Assembly: GCF_011752525.1 (NCBI RefSeq)
Contig: NZ_VWXI01000009.1
Coordinates: forward strand, 62,001 to 126,000
Direction: 5' to 3'
From: Pantoea sp. Cy-639
Lineage (GTDB): Bacteria; Pseudomonadota; Gammaproteobacteria; Pseudomonadales; Pseudomonadaceae
Length of the DNA: 64,000 nt
The position numbers and the translations under genes are program-made. The notes beneath the pieces were generated by a model that was not told where the DNA came from, did no database searches, and worked only from the letters and a program-made list of their open reading frames with translations. Shown piece after piece: positions 46,284 through 56,884 of the stretch (position 1 is its first letter; each line of letters starts with the position of its first letter).

Positions 46284-48254
46284 TCAGCCCCCCCTGGCGA
46301 TGCCGTGTTTGCGCAGTTTTCGATACAAGGTATTGCGGCTGATGCCCAGGTGCTCGGCGACGTGGGTCATGTGCCAGTGATTTGCCTCCAGGACTTCCCG
46401 CAATGCCTGCCCCTCGGCCTGCAGGAGCGGCCTTGTGTCGCCAAAGGGCTGCACAGCAGCCCCGGCTATATCGATATCAGCGTGAGGATCCTGGGGCCGC
46501 TGCGTGCCCCTTTCCCGACACAAGGCCGTTCCTGCCGGGCTAGCGCCATTGCGGACGATTGCCGGCAGGTCCGCAAGTTCGACAAGCGAGCCCTCGCACA
46601 GCGCCACCAAGGTCCGCAACACATTGCGCATCTGCCGTACGTTCCCCGGCCAGGCGAACTCCAGCAGCGCCTGACGCGCCTCAGGCACCAGCCGAACCAC
46701 CTGCCCCTGCGCCTCCTGTTGCAACAGGAAGTCCAGCAGCGGCTCCTTGTCACTGCGTTCACGCACCGCCGGCAGCGCCACTTCCAGCCCGTTCAGCCGG
46801 TAATACAGGTCTTCGCGGAAACTCCCCTGCGCCACCCGCTCCAACAAGTCCCGGTGGGTCGCACTGACGATCCGCACATCCACCGCCTGCGGCTCGCCGC
46901 CGATCGGCACCACCTGGCGCTCTTCCAGCACCCGCAGCAAACGGGTCTGCAAGGCCAGCGGCATGTCGCCGATCTCATCCAGCAGCAAGGTCCCGCCATC
47001 GGCCTGCAGCAGCTTGCCGCGCATGCCTTCCTTGCGCGCGCCGGTGAAACTGCCGCCGCGGTAGCCGAACAGTTCGCTCTCGATCAGGCTCTCCGGTATC
47101 GAGGCGCAGTTGATCGCCACGAACGGCTTGTCGCGACGCGTACTGGCCTGATGCACCGCCTGGGCGAAGGCCTCCTTGCCACAGCCGGTCTCTCCCCGCA
47201 GCAACAACGGAACATCGCGCTCGAACACGCGCACAGCTCGGTGAAAGTCCTGCTGCAGCGCCGGGTCGAGCAGGCAGATCGGCGGCGCGTCGGCACACAG
47301 GGCCGGTACCGACCATACCGGCGCCCGGGCCTGGCCGCGCAGGCTGGCGAACATCTGCCGTCCGTCGCGGGTCTGCAGCGGCCAGGCCGTGCTGCCTTGC
47401 GGCGTGGCCCGGGCGAACAGCTCGTCATGGCCGCAGGCGAAGAACATCTCCAGCGGCTTGCCCAGCACGCCGCCGCGAATGCTGCCGAGCAGGTTCAGCG
47501 CGCTCTGGTTGGCCCCGCAGATCCGTCCATCGCCGTCGAATGCCAGCAGGCCTTCGCTGAACAAGCCGACCGACTCGAGCTGCAGGTGGAAGCGCAACAG
47601 CCACTGCTGTTCGAAATGCCGCAGGAAGTAGCAGCTTTCGATCATCTTCGCCGAGAGATTGACCAGCGCCATGGTGTGGAACTGGCTCTGGCGCGAGACA
47701 TCCGCACGCGCCGAAGAGACGTCGAGCACCGCCAGCAGCTCGCCATGGGGGTCGAACACCGGGCTGGCCGAACAGGTCAGCCCGGTATGCCGACCACTGA
47801 AGTGTTCGTCCTGGTGAATGGTCAGGGCCTGGCGCTCGACCAGGCAGGTACCGATGCCGTTGGTGCCCTCGCGGGCCTCGCTCCAGTCGGCGCCCAGCCA
47901 CAGCCCGGCGCGCTCGAAGATGGGGCGTTCGCTGGGCGCCGTCACGCAACTGAGGATCACCCCGCGGGCATCGGTCAGCAGCACCGCATGGCCGGCGCCG
48001 GACAATTGCTGGTGCAGGCTGTTCATCTCGTGGTCGGCGATCTGCAACACCTGGCGCAAGCGCTCGCGGCTCTCCAGCAGGCGGCCGTGCTCGAGCACCA
48101 CCGGTGCCTGGGCCCGTGCCGGGTCCAGGTGATGGTCCTGCAGGCAGCGCAGCCAGGAACGGGCGATGGAGGGATCGCTGCCAGGCCCGCTGGCCTGGCC
48201 ACGGGCCACGGTGAGCACTTGCTGGGCGTGGCGGCTGAAAGACGTGCTCTGCAT
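46284..48254 (-). CDS. eatR: Sigma54-dependent activator of ethanolamine catabolism (EatR/AcoR-like), with a REP-encoded linker
   Basis: A 656-residue AcoR-type enhancer-binding protein. A GAF-like sensor covers ~80-200 and a PAS-like part follows to ~300. The AAA+ domain has Walker A GETGCGKE (353-360), the sigma54-contact loop GSFTGA (401-406; usually GAFTGA) and Walker B TLLLDEIGD (422-430). The Fis-type helix-turn-helix is at ~620-650 (HVAEHLGISRNTLYRKL). Residues ~573-612 are translated from a REP doublet inserted between AAA+ and DNA-binding domains. It is divergent from an aldehyde dehydrogenase gene with a sigma54 promoter. In P. aeruginosa the regulator in this position controls eat-eutBC. 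I chose the ATG at 48254. Confidence 0.9.
   Translation of the reverse strand: MQSTSFSRHAQQVLTVARGQASGPGSDPSIARSWLRCLQDHHLDPARAQAPVVLEHGRLLESRERLRQVLQIADHEMNSLHQQLSGAGHAVLLTDARGVILSCVTAPSERPIFERAGLWLGADWSEAREGTNGIGTCLVERQALTIHQDEHFSGRHTGLTCSASPVFDPHGELLAVLDVSSARADVSRQSQFHTMALVNLSAKMIESCYFLRHFEQQWLLRFHLQLESVGLFSEGLLAFDGDGRICGANQSALNLLGSIRGGVLGKPLEMFFACGHDELFARATPQGSTAWPLQTRDGRQMFASLRGQARAPVWSVPALCADAPPICLLDPALQQDFHRAVRVFERDVPLLLRGETGCGKEAFAQAVHQASTRRDKPFVAINCASIPESLIESELFGYRGGSFTGARKEGMRGKLLQADGGTLLLDEIGDMPLALQTRLLRVLEERQVVPIGGEPQAVDVRIVSATHRDLLERVAQGSFREDLYYRLNGLEVALPAVRERSDKEPLLDFLLQQEAQGQVVRLVPEARQALLEFAWPGNVRQMRNVLRTLVALCEGSLVELADLPAIVRNGASPAGTALCRERGTQRPQDPHADIDIAGAAVQPFGDTRPLLQAEGQALREVLEANHWHMTHVAEHLGISRNTLYRKLRKHGIARGG
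46419..46538. repeat. REP doublet (family A) inside the eatR coding sequence
   Basis: CCTGCAGGAGCGGCCTTGTG (46419-46438) with TCGCCAAAGG, and an opposed copy CTTTCCCGACACAAGGCCGT (46510-46529) with TCCTGCC, flank an ~60-base centre. Length and layout match the intergenic doublets at 7604 and 28663. It is a whole number of codons and keeps the frame open. Confidence 0.88.
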
Positions 48255-48454
48255 TTGTTGTTGTGCTCCGCAGATAGAGTCTCGCCAGCATCCTCCAGGC
48301 GCGGACGCATTGCAATTGCTGCTGACCGTCGGGTCACCCGTGTGTCGCAAACGGAACAAACTGTCACTCGCAACGCGCCAGTCTTGGCACAACCTGCGCG
48401 CCAATACACCCGGCCATTGGGCCAAGTCATTGATTGACAAGACACTCCAGGCAC

Positions 48455-48470
48455 TGGCCCGACCTTTGCT
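48455..48470 (+). promoter_or_regulatory. Sigma54 promoter of the aldehyde dehydrogenase gene
   Basis: TGGCCCG (48455-48461), four bases, then TTGCT (48466-48470): GG and GC dinucleotides 12 bases apart, as in the -24/-12 consensus TGGCACG-N4-TTGCW. It lies 48 bases before the coding start and faces away from eatR. Confidence 0.8.
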
Positions 48471-48517
48471 CTACGCTTGGAAACTCCGCAACAATCACAA
48501 CGACCAGGAGACACCCC

Positions 48518-50038
<1,521 letters not shown>

Positions 50039-50049
50039 GCCAGCACCAT

Positions 50050-50100
50050 TGCGGGGCAAGCCTGCTCCCACATAGCCTGGGAGCGGGCTTGCCCCGCAAT
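50050..50100. repeat. REP pair (family B) between exaC and eat
   Basis: TTGCGGGGCAAGCCTGCTCC (50049 on) and its complement TGGGAGCGGGCTTGCCCCGC (50079-50098) form a compact hairpin just after exaC; it may limit read-through into eat, which has its own sigma54 promoter. Confidence 0.8.
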
Positions 50101-50110
50101 GAGGCCCCCT

Positions 50111-50139
50111 CGAACCAGCGCGGTTCGCGTGCACGAACC
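50111..50139. promoter_or_regulatory. Possible activator-binding repeats upstream of eat
   Basis: CGAACC (50111-50116) and GGTTCG (50122-50127) form an inverted pair, with another CGAACC at 50134-50139, immediately upstream of the eat sigma54 promoter. This is unusually close for an enhancer site. No equal sites were seen in front of exaC, so the role is a guess. Confidence 0.3.
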
Positions 50140-50142
50140 GCC

Positions 50143-50158
50143 TGGCCCGCTTTCTGCA
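50143..50158 (+). promoter_or_regulatory. Sigma54 promoter of the ethanolamine permease operon
   Basis: TGGCCCG (50143-50149), four bases, then CTGCA (50154-50158): GG and GC are 12 bases apart. It fits the -24/-12 consensus except for one T-to-C change, and starts 77 bases before the eat start. Confidence 0.7.
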
Positions 50159-50219
50159 AAACGAATCACCAGTGGCCGGCATCCCACCCGGCAACCTAAG
50201 AAAAACAACAGGTGAACTT

Positions 50220-51668
50220 ATGCCAAGCGATCACTCTGCCGGCGCGCCGGCCAGCTCCTCTGTCGACTTCGAAAAGGTCGGCTCGGACTACTTCCAGCAA
50301 CGTGAACTGAAAAAAGGTGCCGCCGGCTGGATCCTGCTGGTAGGCCTGGGCGTGGCCTACGTGATTTCCGGCGACTATGCCGGCTGGAACTTCGGCCTGG
50401 CCCAGGGCGGCTGGGGCGGGATGTTCCTCGCCACGCTGCTGATGGCCACCATGTACCTGTGCATGTGCTTCTCGCTTGCCGAACTGTCGTCGATGATCCC
50501 CACCGCAGGCGGCGGCTACGGCTTTGCTCGCAGCGCCTTCGGGCCCTGGGGCGGTTTTCTGACCGGTACGGCGATCCTCATCGAGTACGCCATCGCCCCG
50601 GCGGCCATCGCCACTTTCATCGGCGCCTATTGCCAGTCACTGTTCGGCATCGGCGGCTGGATGATCTACCTGGCGTTCTACGTGGTGTTCATCGGCATCC
50701 ACATCTTCGGCGTGGGTGAAGCGCTGAAACTGATGTTCATCATCACCGCCATCGCGGCCATCGCCCTGGCCGTGTTCCTGGTGTCCATGGTGCCCCATTT
50801 CGATGCAGCCAACCTGTTCGACATCGCCAAGACGGACGCTGCGGGCGCCAGCAGCTTCCTGCCGTTCGGCTACGTTGGCGTATGGGCGGCGATTCCCTAT
50901 GCCATCTGGTTCTTCCTCGCCGTCGAAGGCGTGCCGCTGGCCGCCGAAGAAACCAAGAATCCCAAGCGGGACCTGCCACGCGGCCTGATCGGGGCAATGC
51001 TGGTATTGCTGGCCTTCGCCCTGCTGATCCTGGTGGTCGGCCCCGGCGGCGCCGGCTCCGAAGCCCTCAAGGCCTCGGGCAACCCACTGGTCGAGGCGCT
51101 GGCCAAGGCCTACGGCGGCTCGACCTGGATGGGCGGTTTCGTCAACCTGGTGGGGCTGGCCGGCCTGATTGCCAGCTTCTTCTCGATCATCTATGCCTAT
51201 TCGCGGCAGATCTTCGCCCTTTCGCGCGCCGGCTACCTGCCGCGCAAGCTGTCGGAAACCAACCGGAGCAAGGCCCCGGTGCTGGCCCTGGTGATCCCCG
51301 GGATCATCGGCTTCGCCCTGTCGCTGACCGGCCAGGGCGACCTGCTGATCCTGGTGGCGGTGTTCGGCGCCACGCTGTCCTACGTGTTGATGATGGCCGC
51401 GCATATCACCCTGCGCATTCGCCGGCCGAAGATGGAGCGCCCCTACCGCACACCCGGCGGCATCTTCACCTCCGGCCTGGCCCTGGTGCTGGCCTGCATC
51501 GCCGTGGTCGCCGGCTTCCTGGTCGATCCTCGCGTGGTGATTGGCGCCGCCGTGATCTATGCGGTATTAATTGCCTACTTTGCTTTCTACAGCCGTCACC
51601 ACCTGGTGGCCGGGACGCCGGAAGAGGAATTCGCCGCGATCCAGAAGGCCGAAGAGGCCCTGCACTGA
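50220..51668 (+). CDS. eat: Ethanolamine permease Eat
   Basis: A 482-residue amino acid/polyamine/organocation superfamily transporter with about 12 transmembrane helices. Typical segments are GWILLVGLGVAYVISGDYAGWNFGLAQGGWGG, split as family motifs, AELSSMIPTAGGGYGFAR, and VEGVPLAAEETKNPKRDLPRG. It imports ethanolamine into the cytoplasm. I chose the ATG at 50220; an in-frame ATG 48 bases upstream lacks a ribosome-binding site. eutB follows after a hairpin. Confidence 0.93.
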   Translation: MPSDHSAGAPASSSVDFEKVGSDYFQQRELKKGAAGWILLVGLGVAYVISGDYAGWNFGLAQGGWGGMFLATLLMATMYLCMCFSLAELSSMIPTAGGGYGFARSAFGPWGGFLTGTAILIEYAIAPAAIATFIGAYCQSLFGIGGWMIYLAFYVVFIGIHIFGVGEALKLMFIITAIAAIALAVFLVSMVPHFDAANLFDIAKTDAAGASSFLPFGYVGVWAAIPYAIWFFLAVEGVPLAAEETKNPKRDLPRGLIGAMLVLLAFALLILVVGPGGAGSEALKASGNPLVEALAKAYGGSTWMGGFVNLVGLAGLIASFFSIIYAYSRQIFALSRAGYLPRKLSETNRSKAPVLALVIPGIIGFALSLTGQGDLLILVAVFGATLSYVLMMAAHITLRIRRPKMERPYRTPGGIFTSGLALVLACIAVVAGFLVDPRVVIGAAVIYAVLIAYFAFYSRHHLVAGTPEEEFAAIQKAEEALH

Positions 51669-51679
51669 TCGCCGACTTA

Positions 51680-51702
51680 CGCCGCAGGCCAGCCCTGCGG
51701 CG
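51680..51702 (+). promoter_or_regulatory. Intercistronic hairpin between eat and eutB
   Basis: CGCCGCAGG (51680-51688), a 5-base loop, and CCTGCGGCG (51694-51702) form a perfect 9-bp stem. It ends a few bases before the CTGGAG ribosome-binding site of eutB and could affect translation or the relative amounts of permease and enzyme. Confidence 0.55.
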
Positions 51703-51717
51703 CTCTGGAGATTCTGT

Positions 51718-53112
51718 ATGGCAAGTTTCGTACACACGGTAGGCAACCAGCTCTACCGCTTCGACAGCCTCAAAGAGGTGATGGCCAAGGCCAGCCCGGC
51801 ACGCTCCGGCGACTACCTGGCCGGGGTCGCCGCCAGCAACGACGGCGAGCGGGTCGCCGCGCAGATGGCCCTGGCCAATATCCCGCTCAAGCACTTCCTC
51901 AGCGAAGCGCTGATCCCCTATGAACAGGACGAAGTCACCCGGCTGATCATCGACAGCCACGACCCGCAGGCCTTCGCCCCGGTCAGCCACCTGACCGTCG
52001 GCGGCCTGCGCGACTGGCTGCTGGGCGAGCAGGCCGACGAACACAGCCTGCGCGCCCTGGCGCCAGGCCTGACCCCGGAGATGGCCGCCGCAGTGTCGAA
52101 GATCATGCGCGTGCAGGACCTGGTGCTGGTGGCGCAGAAGATCCGCGTGATCACGGCCTTTCGCGGCACCATGGGCCTGCGCGGCCGACTGTCCACCCGC
52201 CTGCAGCCCAACCATCCCACCGACGAGCCGGCCGGTATCGCCGCCAGCATCCTCGATGGCCTGCTGTACGGCAACGGCGACGCCATGATCGGCATCAACC
52301 CGGCCACCGACAGCATCGCCTCGATCTGCGCCCTGCTGGAGATGCTCGATGCCATCATCCAGCGCTATGACATCCCTACCCAGTCGTGCGTGCTGACCCA
52401 TGTCACCACCTCGATCGAAGCGATCAACCGCGGCGTACCACTGGACCTGGTGTTCCAGTCCATCGCCGGTACCGAGGCGGCCAACGCCAGCTTCGGCATC
52501 AACCTCAACGTGCTGCGGGAAGGTTACGAGGCCGGCCTGTCGCTCAAGCGCGGGACCGTCGGGCAAAACCTGATGTACTTCGAGACCGGCCAGGGCAGCG
52601 CACTGTCGGCCAACGCCCACCACGGCGTCGACCAGCAGACCTGCGAGACCCGCGCCTATGCAGTGGCCCGGCACTTCAAGCCATTCCTGGTCAACACCGT
52701 GGTCGGTTTCATCGGCCCGGAATATCTGTACAACGGCAAGCAGATCATCCGTGCCGGGCTCGAGGACCACTTCTGCGGCAAACTGCTCGGCGTGCCGATG
52801 GGCTGCGACATCTGCTACACCAACCACGCCGAGGCCGACCAGGACGACATGGACACCCTGCTGACCCTGCTGGGGGTGGCCGGGATCAACTTCATCATGG
52901 GCATTCCTGGCTCCGACGACATCATGCTCAACTACCAGACCACCTCGTTCCACGACGCGCTCTATGCCCGCCAGACCCTGGGGCTGAAGCCCGGGCCGGA
53001 ATTCGAGGCCTGGCTGGAGCGTACCGGTATCTTCACCCAGGCCGACGGTCGCATCCGCTTCGGCGAAAACCTGCCGCCGGCCTTCCGCCAGGCCTTGCGC
53101 CAGTTGGCCTAG
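51718..53112 (+). CDS. eutB: Ethanolamine ammonia-lyase large subunit EutB
   Basis: A 464-residue adenosylcobalamin-dependent lyase subunit that splits ethanolamine into acetaldehyde and ammonia. Family segments are [35 protein letters not shown], and the substrate-site [10 protein letters not shown] with [23 protein letters not shown]. The start at 51718 ([10 protein letters not shown]) follows CTGGAG. It forms a complex with EutC, whose gene starts nine bases after the stop. There is no sign of microcompartment shell genes, so this is the free, cytosolic type of the pathway. Confidence 0.97.
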   Translation: MASFVHTVGNQLYRFDSLKEVMAKASPARSGDYLAGVAASNDGERVAAQMALANIPLKHFLSEALIPYEQDEVTRLIIDSHDPQAFAPVSHLTVGGLRDWLLGEQADEHSLRALAPGLTPEMAAAVSKIMRVQDLVLVAQKIRVITAFRGTMGLRGRLSTRLQPNHPTDEPAGIAASILDGLLYGNGDAMIGINPATDSIASICALLEMLDAIIQRYDIPTQSCVLTHVTTSIEAINRGVPLDLVFQSIAGTEAANASFGINLNVLREGYEAGLSLKRGTVGQNLMYFETGQGSALSANAHHGVDQQTCETRAYAVARHFKPFLVNTVVGFIGPEYLYNGKQIIRAGLEDHFCGKLLGVPMGCDICYTNHAEADQDDMDTLLTLLGVAGINFIMGIPGSDDIMLNYQTTSFHDALYARQTLGLKPGPEFEAWLERTGIFTQADGRIRFGENLPPAFRQALRQLA

Positions 53113-53120
53113 AGGTGACC

Positions 53121-53939
53121 ATGGAACGACATGCCCCAACCCCGGAAAATCCCTGGCTGGCACTGCGCAACCTGACCCCCGCACGCATCGCCCTGGGCCG
53201 CGTCGGCACCAGCCTGCCGACCGCGGCCCAGCTGGACTTCCAGTACGCCCACGCCCAGGCCCGCGACGCCGTGCACCTGGCCTTCGACCATGTCGGCCTG
53301 CGCCAGCAGCTCGGCGAGCGTGGCCACGACAGCCTGCTGCTGCACAGCGCCGCCAGCGATCGTCATCAATACCTGCAACGCCCCGACCTGGGCCGGCGCC
53401 TGCACGAGGATTCGGCCGAACATCTGCGCCAGCACGCCCAGGCCAATCCCGGCGGGGTCGACCTGGCCATCGTCGTCGCCGACGGTCTCTCGGCGCTGGC
53501 CGTCCACCGTCATACCCTGCCCTTCCTCGCCCGCTTCGAGGAGCAGGCTGCCACCGATGGCTGGAGCCGAGCCCCGGTGGTACTGGTGGAGCAGGGCCGG
53601 GTGGCAGTGGCCGACGAGGTCGGTGAACTGCTTGGCGCACGCATGACCGTGATACTGATCGGCGAACGCCCTGGCCTGAGCTCGCCCGACAGCCTCGGCC
53701 TGTACTTCACCTACGCGCCACGAGTCGGCCTGACCGACGCCTACCGCAACTGCATCTCCAATGTGCGCCTTGAAGGCCTGAGCTACGGCATGGCCGCCCA
53801 TCGACTGCTGTACCTGATGCGCGAAGCCTGCCGACGCCAGCTGTCCGGCGTGAACCTGAAGGACGAAGCGGAGGTCCATAGTCTCGACAGTGAAAGCTCC
53901 GACAACAAAGGCGGAAACTTCCTGCTCGGAGAAGGGTAA
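53121..53939 (+). CDS. eutC: Ethanolamine ammonia-lyase small subunit EutC
   Basis: A 272-residue small subunit that helps bind adenosylcobalamin at the interface with EutB. Marks are [60 protein letters not shown], and [21 protein letters not shown]. The ATG at 53121 has AGAGGT upstream. A frame overlapping eutB is open further upstream but is not used. A long inverted repeat follows the gene. Confidence 0.96.
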   Translation: MERHAPTPENPWLALRNLTPARIALGRVGTSLPTAAQLDFQYAHAQARDAVHLAFDHVGLRQQLGERGHDSLLLHSAASDRHQYLQRPDLGRRLHEDSAEHLRQHAQANPGGVDLAIVVADGLSALAVHRHTLPFLARFEEQAATDGWSRAPVVLVEQGRVAVADEVGELLGARMTVILIGERPGLSSPDSLGLYFTYAPRVGLTDAYRNCISNVRLEGLSYGMAAHRLLYLMREACRRQLSGVNLKDEAEVHSLDSESSDNKGGNFLLGEG

Positions 53940-53955
53940 GAAACATGTCATGGAA

Positions 53956-54016
53956 GGCGGATTGCGCTTCTAGCCTGCATTAGGCAGCATGCAGTAGCCG
54001 CTGCAGGCAATCCGCC
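53956..54016 (+). terminator. Long stem-loop after eutC
   Basis: GGCGGATTGC (53956-53965) and GCAATCCGCC (54007-54016) form a perfect 10-bp stem around 41 bases, which contain further inner pairing (CTGCAT / ATGCAG). It sits 16 bases past eutC. There is no T-run; it probably marks the 3' end of the eat-eutBC transcript. Confidence 0.55.
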
Positions 54017-54045
54017 GTATCCCCAATGGACTCAGAGGCCCGCAC

Positions 54046-54504
54046 ATGCGCATCATCAAGGCAACCCTGGAGCACCTCGACCTGCTCACTCCGCTGTTCG
54101 TGAAGTACCGCGAGTTCTATGGGCAGTTGCCTTATCCGGACAGCTCGCGGAGTTTTCTGGAAAAGCGCCTCAAGCGTGCCGAATCGGTGATCTACCTGGC
54201 GCTGCCGGATGACGGCGACGACCGCCTGCTGGGCTTCTGCCAGCTTTATCCAAGCTTCTCGTCGCTGTCGCTCAAGCGTGTGTGGATCCTCAACGACATC
54301 TACGTGGCCGAAGACTCGCGGCGGATGCTGGTGGCCGACCACCTGATGCGCGAGGCCAAGAAGATGGCCAAGGCCTCCAATGCCGTGCGCATGCGCGTGT
54401 CCACCAGCAGCGACAACGAGGTGGCGCGCAAGACCTACGAGTCCATGGGCTTTCGCAAGGATACCGAGTTCGAGAACTACATCCTGCCGATCTCCCAGGA
54501 CTGA
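54046..54504 (+). CDS. GNAT family N-acetyltransferase
   Basis: A 152-residue GNAT acetyltransferase. The acetyl-CoA-binding region is somewhat degenerate (DIYVAEDSRRMLVADHLMREAKKMA), followed by RVSTSSDNEVARKTYESMGF, a typical beta4-alpha4 to beta5 region. N-terminus MRIIKATLEHLDLLTPLFVKYREFY. Substrate unknown. It is conserved between eutC and dedA in pseudomonads from memory and probably has no tie to ethanolamine. Confidence 0.85.
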   Translation: MRIIKATLEHLDLLTPLFVKYREFYGQLPYPDSSRSFLEKRLKRAESVIYLALPDDGDDRLLGFCQLYPSFSSLSLKRVWILNDIYVAEDSRRMLVADHLMREAKKMAKASNAVRMRVSTSSDNEVARKTYESMGFRKDTEFENYILPISQD

Positions 54505-54546
54505 CCTGCGAAGGCGCTGCCGCAAGCCTGACGCAGGGAGCAGCGC

Positions 54547-54606
54547 CGTGGGAGCGAGTCCTGCGATCGCAAGGCAGTTTCATCGCGGGGCAAGCGCGCT
54601 CCCACA
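54547..54606. repeat. Degenerate REP pair (family B)
   Basis: CGTGGGAGCGAGTCCTGCGA (54547-54566) and the opposed CATCGCGGGGCAAGCGCGCT (54581-54600) with CCCACA form a partial pair between the GNAT gene and dedA. The left copy has diverged. Confidence 0.6.
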
Positions 54607-54668
54607 AGGTGTGAGCCCACTGGTAACCCGCCGCTACAAACTCCCCGGGCACTTTCCGGACTTCACCG

Positions 54669-54674
54669 TATAAT
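54669..54674 (+). promoter_or_regulatory. -10 element for dedA
   Basis: A perfect TATAAT, about 110 bases before the dedA start. No clear -35 box is seen 16-18 bases upstream. Confidence 0.4.
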
Positions 54675-54783
54675 GCCTGCCGGTCATGTGTGAAAAGTTA
54701 CCCGCACTCCGGTGTACCTAGCCGCCATGCCGCCGTCCGTCACCGCGCGCCCGTAGAAGCGGGTCAAGAACACAGGTATGTAC

Positions 54784-55431
54784 ATGGATTTCAACCCGCT
54801 GGACCTTATCCTGCACCTCGATGCCTACCTCGACCTGCTGGTCACCAACTATGGCCCCTGGATCTACGCGATCCTGTTCGCCGTGATCTTCTGCGAGACC
54901 GGCCTGGTGGTGATGCCGTTCCTGCCGGGTGATTCGCTGCTGTTCATCGCCGGCGCCGTGGCTGCCGGTGGCGGCATGGACCCGGTCCTGCTCGCCGGCC
55001 TGCTGATGGCCGCGGCGATCCTCGGCGACAGCACCAACTACATCATCGGCCGCACCGCCGGCGAACGGTTGTTCCGCAATCCCAACTCGAAGATCTTCCG
55101 CCGCGACTACCTGCAGCGCACCCACGAGTTCTACGAGCGCCACGGCGGCAAGACCGTCACCATGGCCCGTTTCCTGCCGATCCTGCGCACCTTCGCGCCG
55201 TTCGTCGCCGGCATCGCGCACATGCACTACCCACGCTTCCTGGCCTTCAGCGTCGCCGGCACGCTGCTGTGGGTTGGCGGCCTGGTGACCCTGGGCTACT
55301 TCTTCGGCAACGTGCCATTCATCAAGCAACACCTGTCGCTGATGGTGGTGGGCATCATCTTCCTGTCGCTGGTGCCGATGATTCTCGGCCTGCTGCGTGG
55401 CCGCATGAGCCGCTCGGCCAAGGCCCACTGA
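54784..55431 (+). CDS. dedA: DedA family membrane protein
   Basis: A 215-residue polytopic DedA/VTT protein. Conserved signatures are FCETGLVVMPFLPGDSLLFIAG, LGDSTNYIIGR, and the RFLPILRTFAPFVAGIAHM motif with the essential Arg residues. DedA proteins take part in lipid-carrier recycling and membrane homeostasis. I chose the second ATG (MDFNPLDL), seven bases after AGG, over the ATG at 54778. It is a stand-alone relative of the DedA half of the 37.7-kb fusion. mtfA follows seven bases later. Confidence 0.93.
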   Translation: MDFNPLDLILHLDAYLDLLVTNYGPWIYAILFAVIFCETGLVVMPFLPGDSLLFIAGAVAAGGGMDPVLLAGLLMAAAILGDSTNYIIGRTAGERLFRNPNSKIFRRDYLQRTHEFYERHGGKTVTMARFLPILRTFAPFVAGIAHMHYPRFLAFSVAGTLLWVGGLVTLGYFFGNVPFIKQHLSLMVVGIIFLSLVPMILGLLRGRMSRSAKAH

Positions 55432-55438
55432 CCCGCCG

Positions 55439-56254
55439 ATGTGGTCGTTCAGCGCCTGGCGGCGCCGGCGCACGCTGGCCCGCTATCCCGTCGAGGCGAC
55501 ATTGTGGCAGGCGATCCGCGATCGCCTGCCGATGCTCGACGGCATCAGCGCCGAAGAAGATCGCTGGCTGCGCGAGGCCAGCGTGCTGTTCCTCAATGAC
55601 AAGCACCTGACCACCCTGCCCGGTGTCGAGCTGGACGATGAACAGCGCCTGTTCCTCGCGGCCCAGGCCCAGCTGCCGTTGCTGCACCTGGGCGAGCTGA
55701 ACTGGTACCAGGGGTTCCACGAGATCATCCTCTACCCCGACGACTTCAAGAGCCCCCAGCGCCACCGCGACAGCAGCGGCGTGGAGCATGTCTGGGACGC
55801 CGAGCACAGCGGCGAAGCCTGGCTCCAGGGGCCGATCATCCTGGCTTGGCCCGGGGTCCTGGCCAGCGGTGGCTGGGAGGCCTACAACCTGGTGATCCAT
55901 GAGCTGGCGCACAAGCTCGACATGCTCAACGGCGACGCCAACGGCCTGCCGCCGCTGCACAATGGCATGCACGTAGAGGCATGGGCTGCGGCCATGCAGC
56001 AGGCCTACGAGGACATGAATCGCCAGCTCGATGCCAACCCTGACGCCGAGACCGCCATCGACCCCTACGCAGCGGAAAACCCGGCGGAGTTCTTTGCCGT
56101 GACCAGCGAATATTTCTTCAGCGCTCCCGACTTGCTGGCACAGGCCTACCCACAGGTCTACCAGCAACTGGCGCTGTTCTACCGCCAGGATCCACTGGCC
56201 CGTCTCGCTCGGCTGCAGGCCGAGCACCCGGATTACCGCGAAAGCCACGCCTGA
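55439..56254 (+). CDS. mtfA: MtfA family zinc-dependent peptidase
   Basis: A 271-residue gluzincin-type protein. The zinc-binding HELAHKLD motif ([12 protein letters not shown]) and the downstream [14 protein letters not shown] with the third ligand Glu are intact. E. coli MtfA is an aminopeptidase linked to the Mlc repressor of glucose uptake. Other segments of the family are [17 protein letters not shown] and [18 protein letters not shown]. It is co-transcribed with dedA. Confidence 0.92.
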   Translation: MWSFSAWRRRRTLARYPVEATLWQAIRDRLPMLDGISAEEDRWLREASVLFLNDKHLTTLPGVELDDEQRLFLAAQAQLPLLHLGELNWYQGFHEIILYPDDFKSPQRHRDSSGVEHVWDAEHSGEAWLQGPIILAWPGVLASGGWEAYNLVIHELAHKLDMLNGDANGLPPLHNGMHVEAWAAAMQQAYEDMNRQLDANPDAETAIDPYAAENPAEFFAVTSEYFFSAPDLLAQAYPQVYQQLALFYRQDPLARLARLQAEHPDYRESHA

Positions 56255-56301
56255 GGCCCCGCACATCAGGCCGGGCGTGGCATGCACTGTGGGAATGTGC
56301 C

Positions 56302-56307
56302 TATAAT
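56302..56307 (+). promoter_or_regulatory. -10 element for ppa
   Basis: A perfect TATAAT, 40 bases before the ppa start. The -35 region is weak. Confidence 0.5.
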
Positions 56308-56346
56308 CCCCGCCACTTTTTTGATCAAACACGGGGGCATTGCCCA

Positions 56347-56874
56347 ATGAGCTACAGCAAGATTCCGGCTGGCAAAGACCTGCCGAACGACATCTACGTC
56401 GCCATCGAAATCCCGGCCAACCACGCGCCGATCAAGTACGAAATCGACAAGGACAGCGACACCCTGTTCGTCGACCGCTTCATGGCCACCCCGATGTTCT
56501 ACCCGGCCAACTACGGCTACATCCCCAACACCCTGGCCGACGACGGTGATCCGCTGGACGTGCTGGTCGTGACCCCGTACCCGGTCGCTCCAGGCTCGGT
56601 GATCCGCGCCCGTCCGGTCGGCGTCCTGCACATGGACGACGAGAGCGGTGGCGACGCCAAGGTCCTGGCTGTTCCGCACGACAAGCTGAGCCAGCTGTAC
56701 GTCGACATCAAGGAATACACCGATCTGCCAGCCCTGCTGCTGGAACAGATCAAGCACTTCTTCGAGAACTACAAGGATCTCGAAAAGGGCAAGTGGGTCA
56801 AGATCAAGGGCTGGGAAGGCGCCGATGCCGCCCGTGCCGAGATCACCAAGTCGGTTGCCGCCTACAAGGGCTGA
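56347..56874 (+). CDS. ppa: Inorganic pyrophosphatase
   Basis: A 175-residue family I soluble pyrophosphatase. Active-site segments are [38 protein letters not shown] with the metal-binding Asp triad, and [10 protein letters not shown]. It hydrolyses pyrophosphate from biosynthesis. The ATG follows GGGGGC. It is a single gene with its own promoter and a strong terminator. Confidence 0.98.
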   Translation: MSYSKIPAGKDLPNDIYVAIEIPANHAPIKYEIDKDSDTLFVDRFMATPMFYPANYGYIPNTLADDGDPLDVLVVTPYPVAPGSVIRARPVGVLHMDDESGGDAKVLAVPHDKLSQLYVDIKEYTDLPALLLEQIKHFFENYKDLEKGKWVKIKGWEGADAARAEITKSVAAYKG

Positions 56875-56884
56875 GACCGATACG

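Noticed and set aside
45219..48437. A 1,072-codon open frame on the plus strand
   Set aside because: It lies exactly antisense to mpl and eatR, has no recognisable domains, and its composition (His, Gln, Arg, Ala-rich) is that of a complement-strand frame in GC-rich DNA.
51466..53640. A 724-codon minus-strand frame over the eut genes
   Set aside because: Antisense to eutB and eutC, no ribosome-binding site or domain; a codon-bias artefact.
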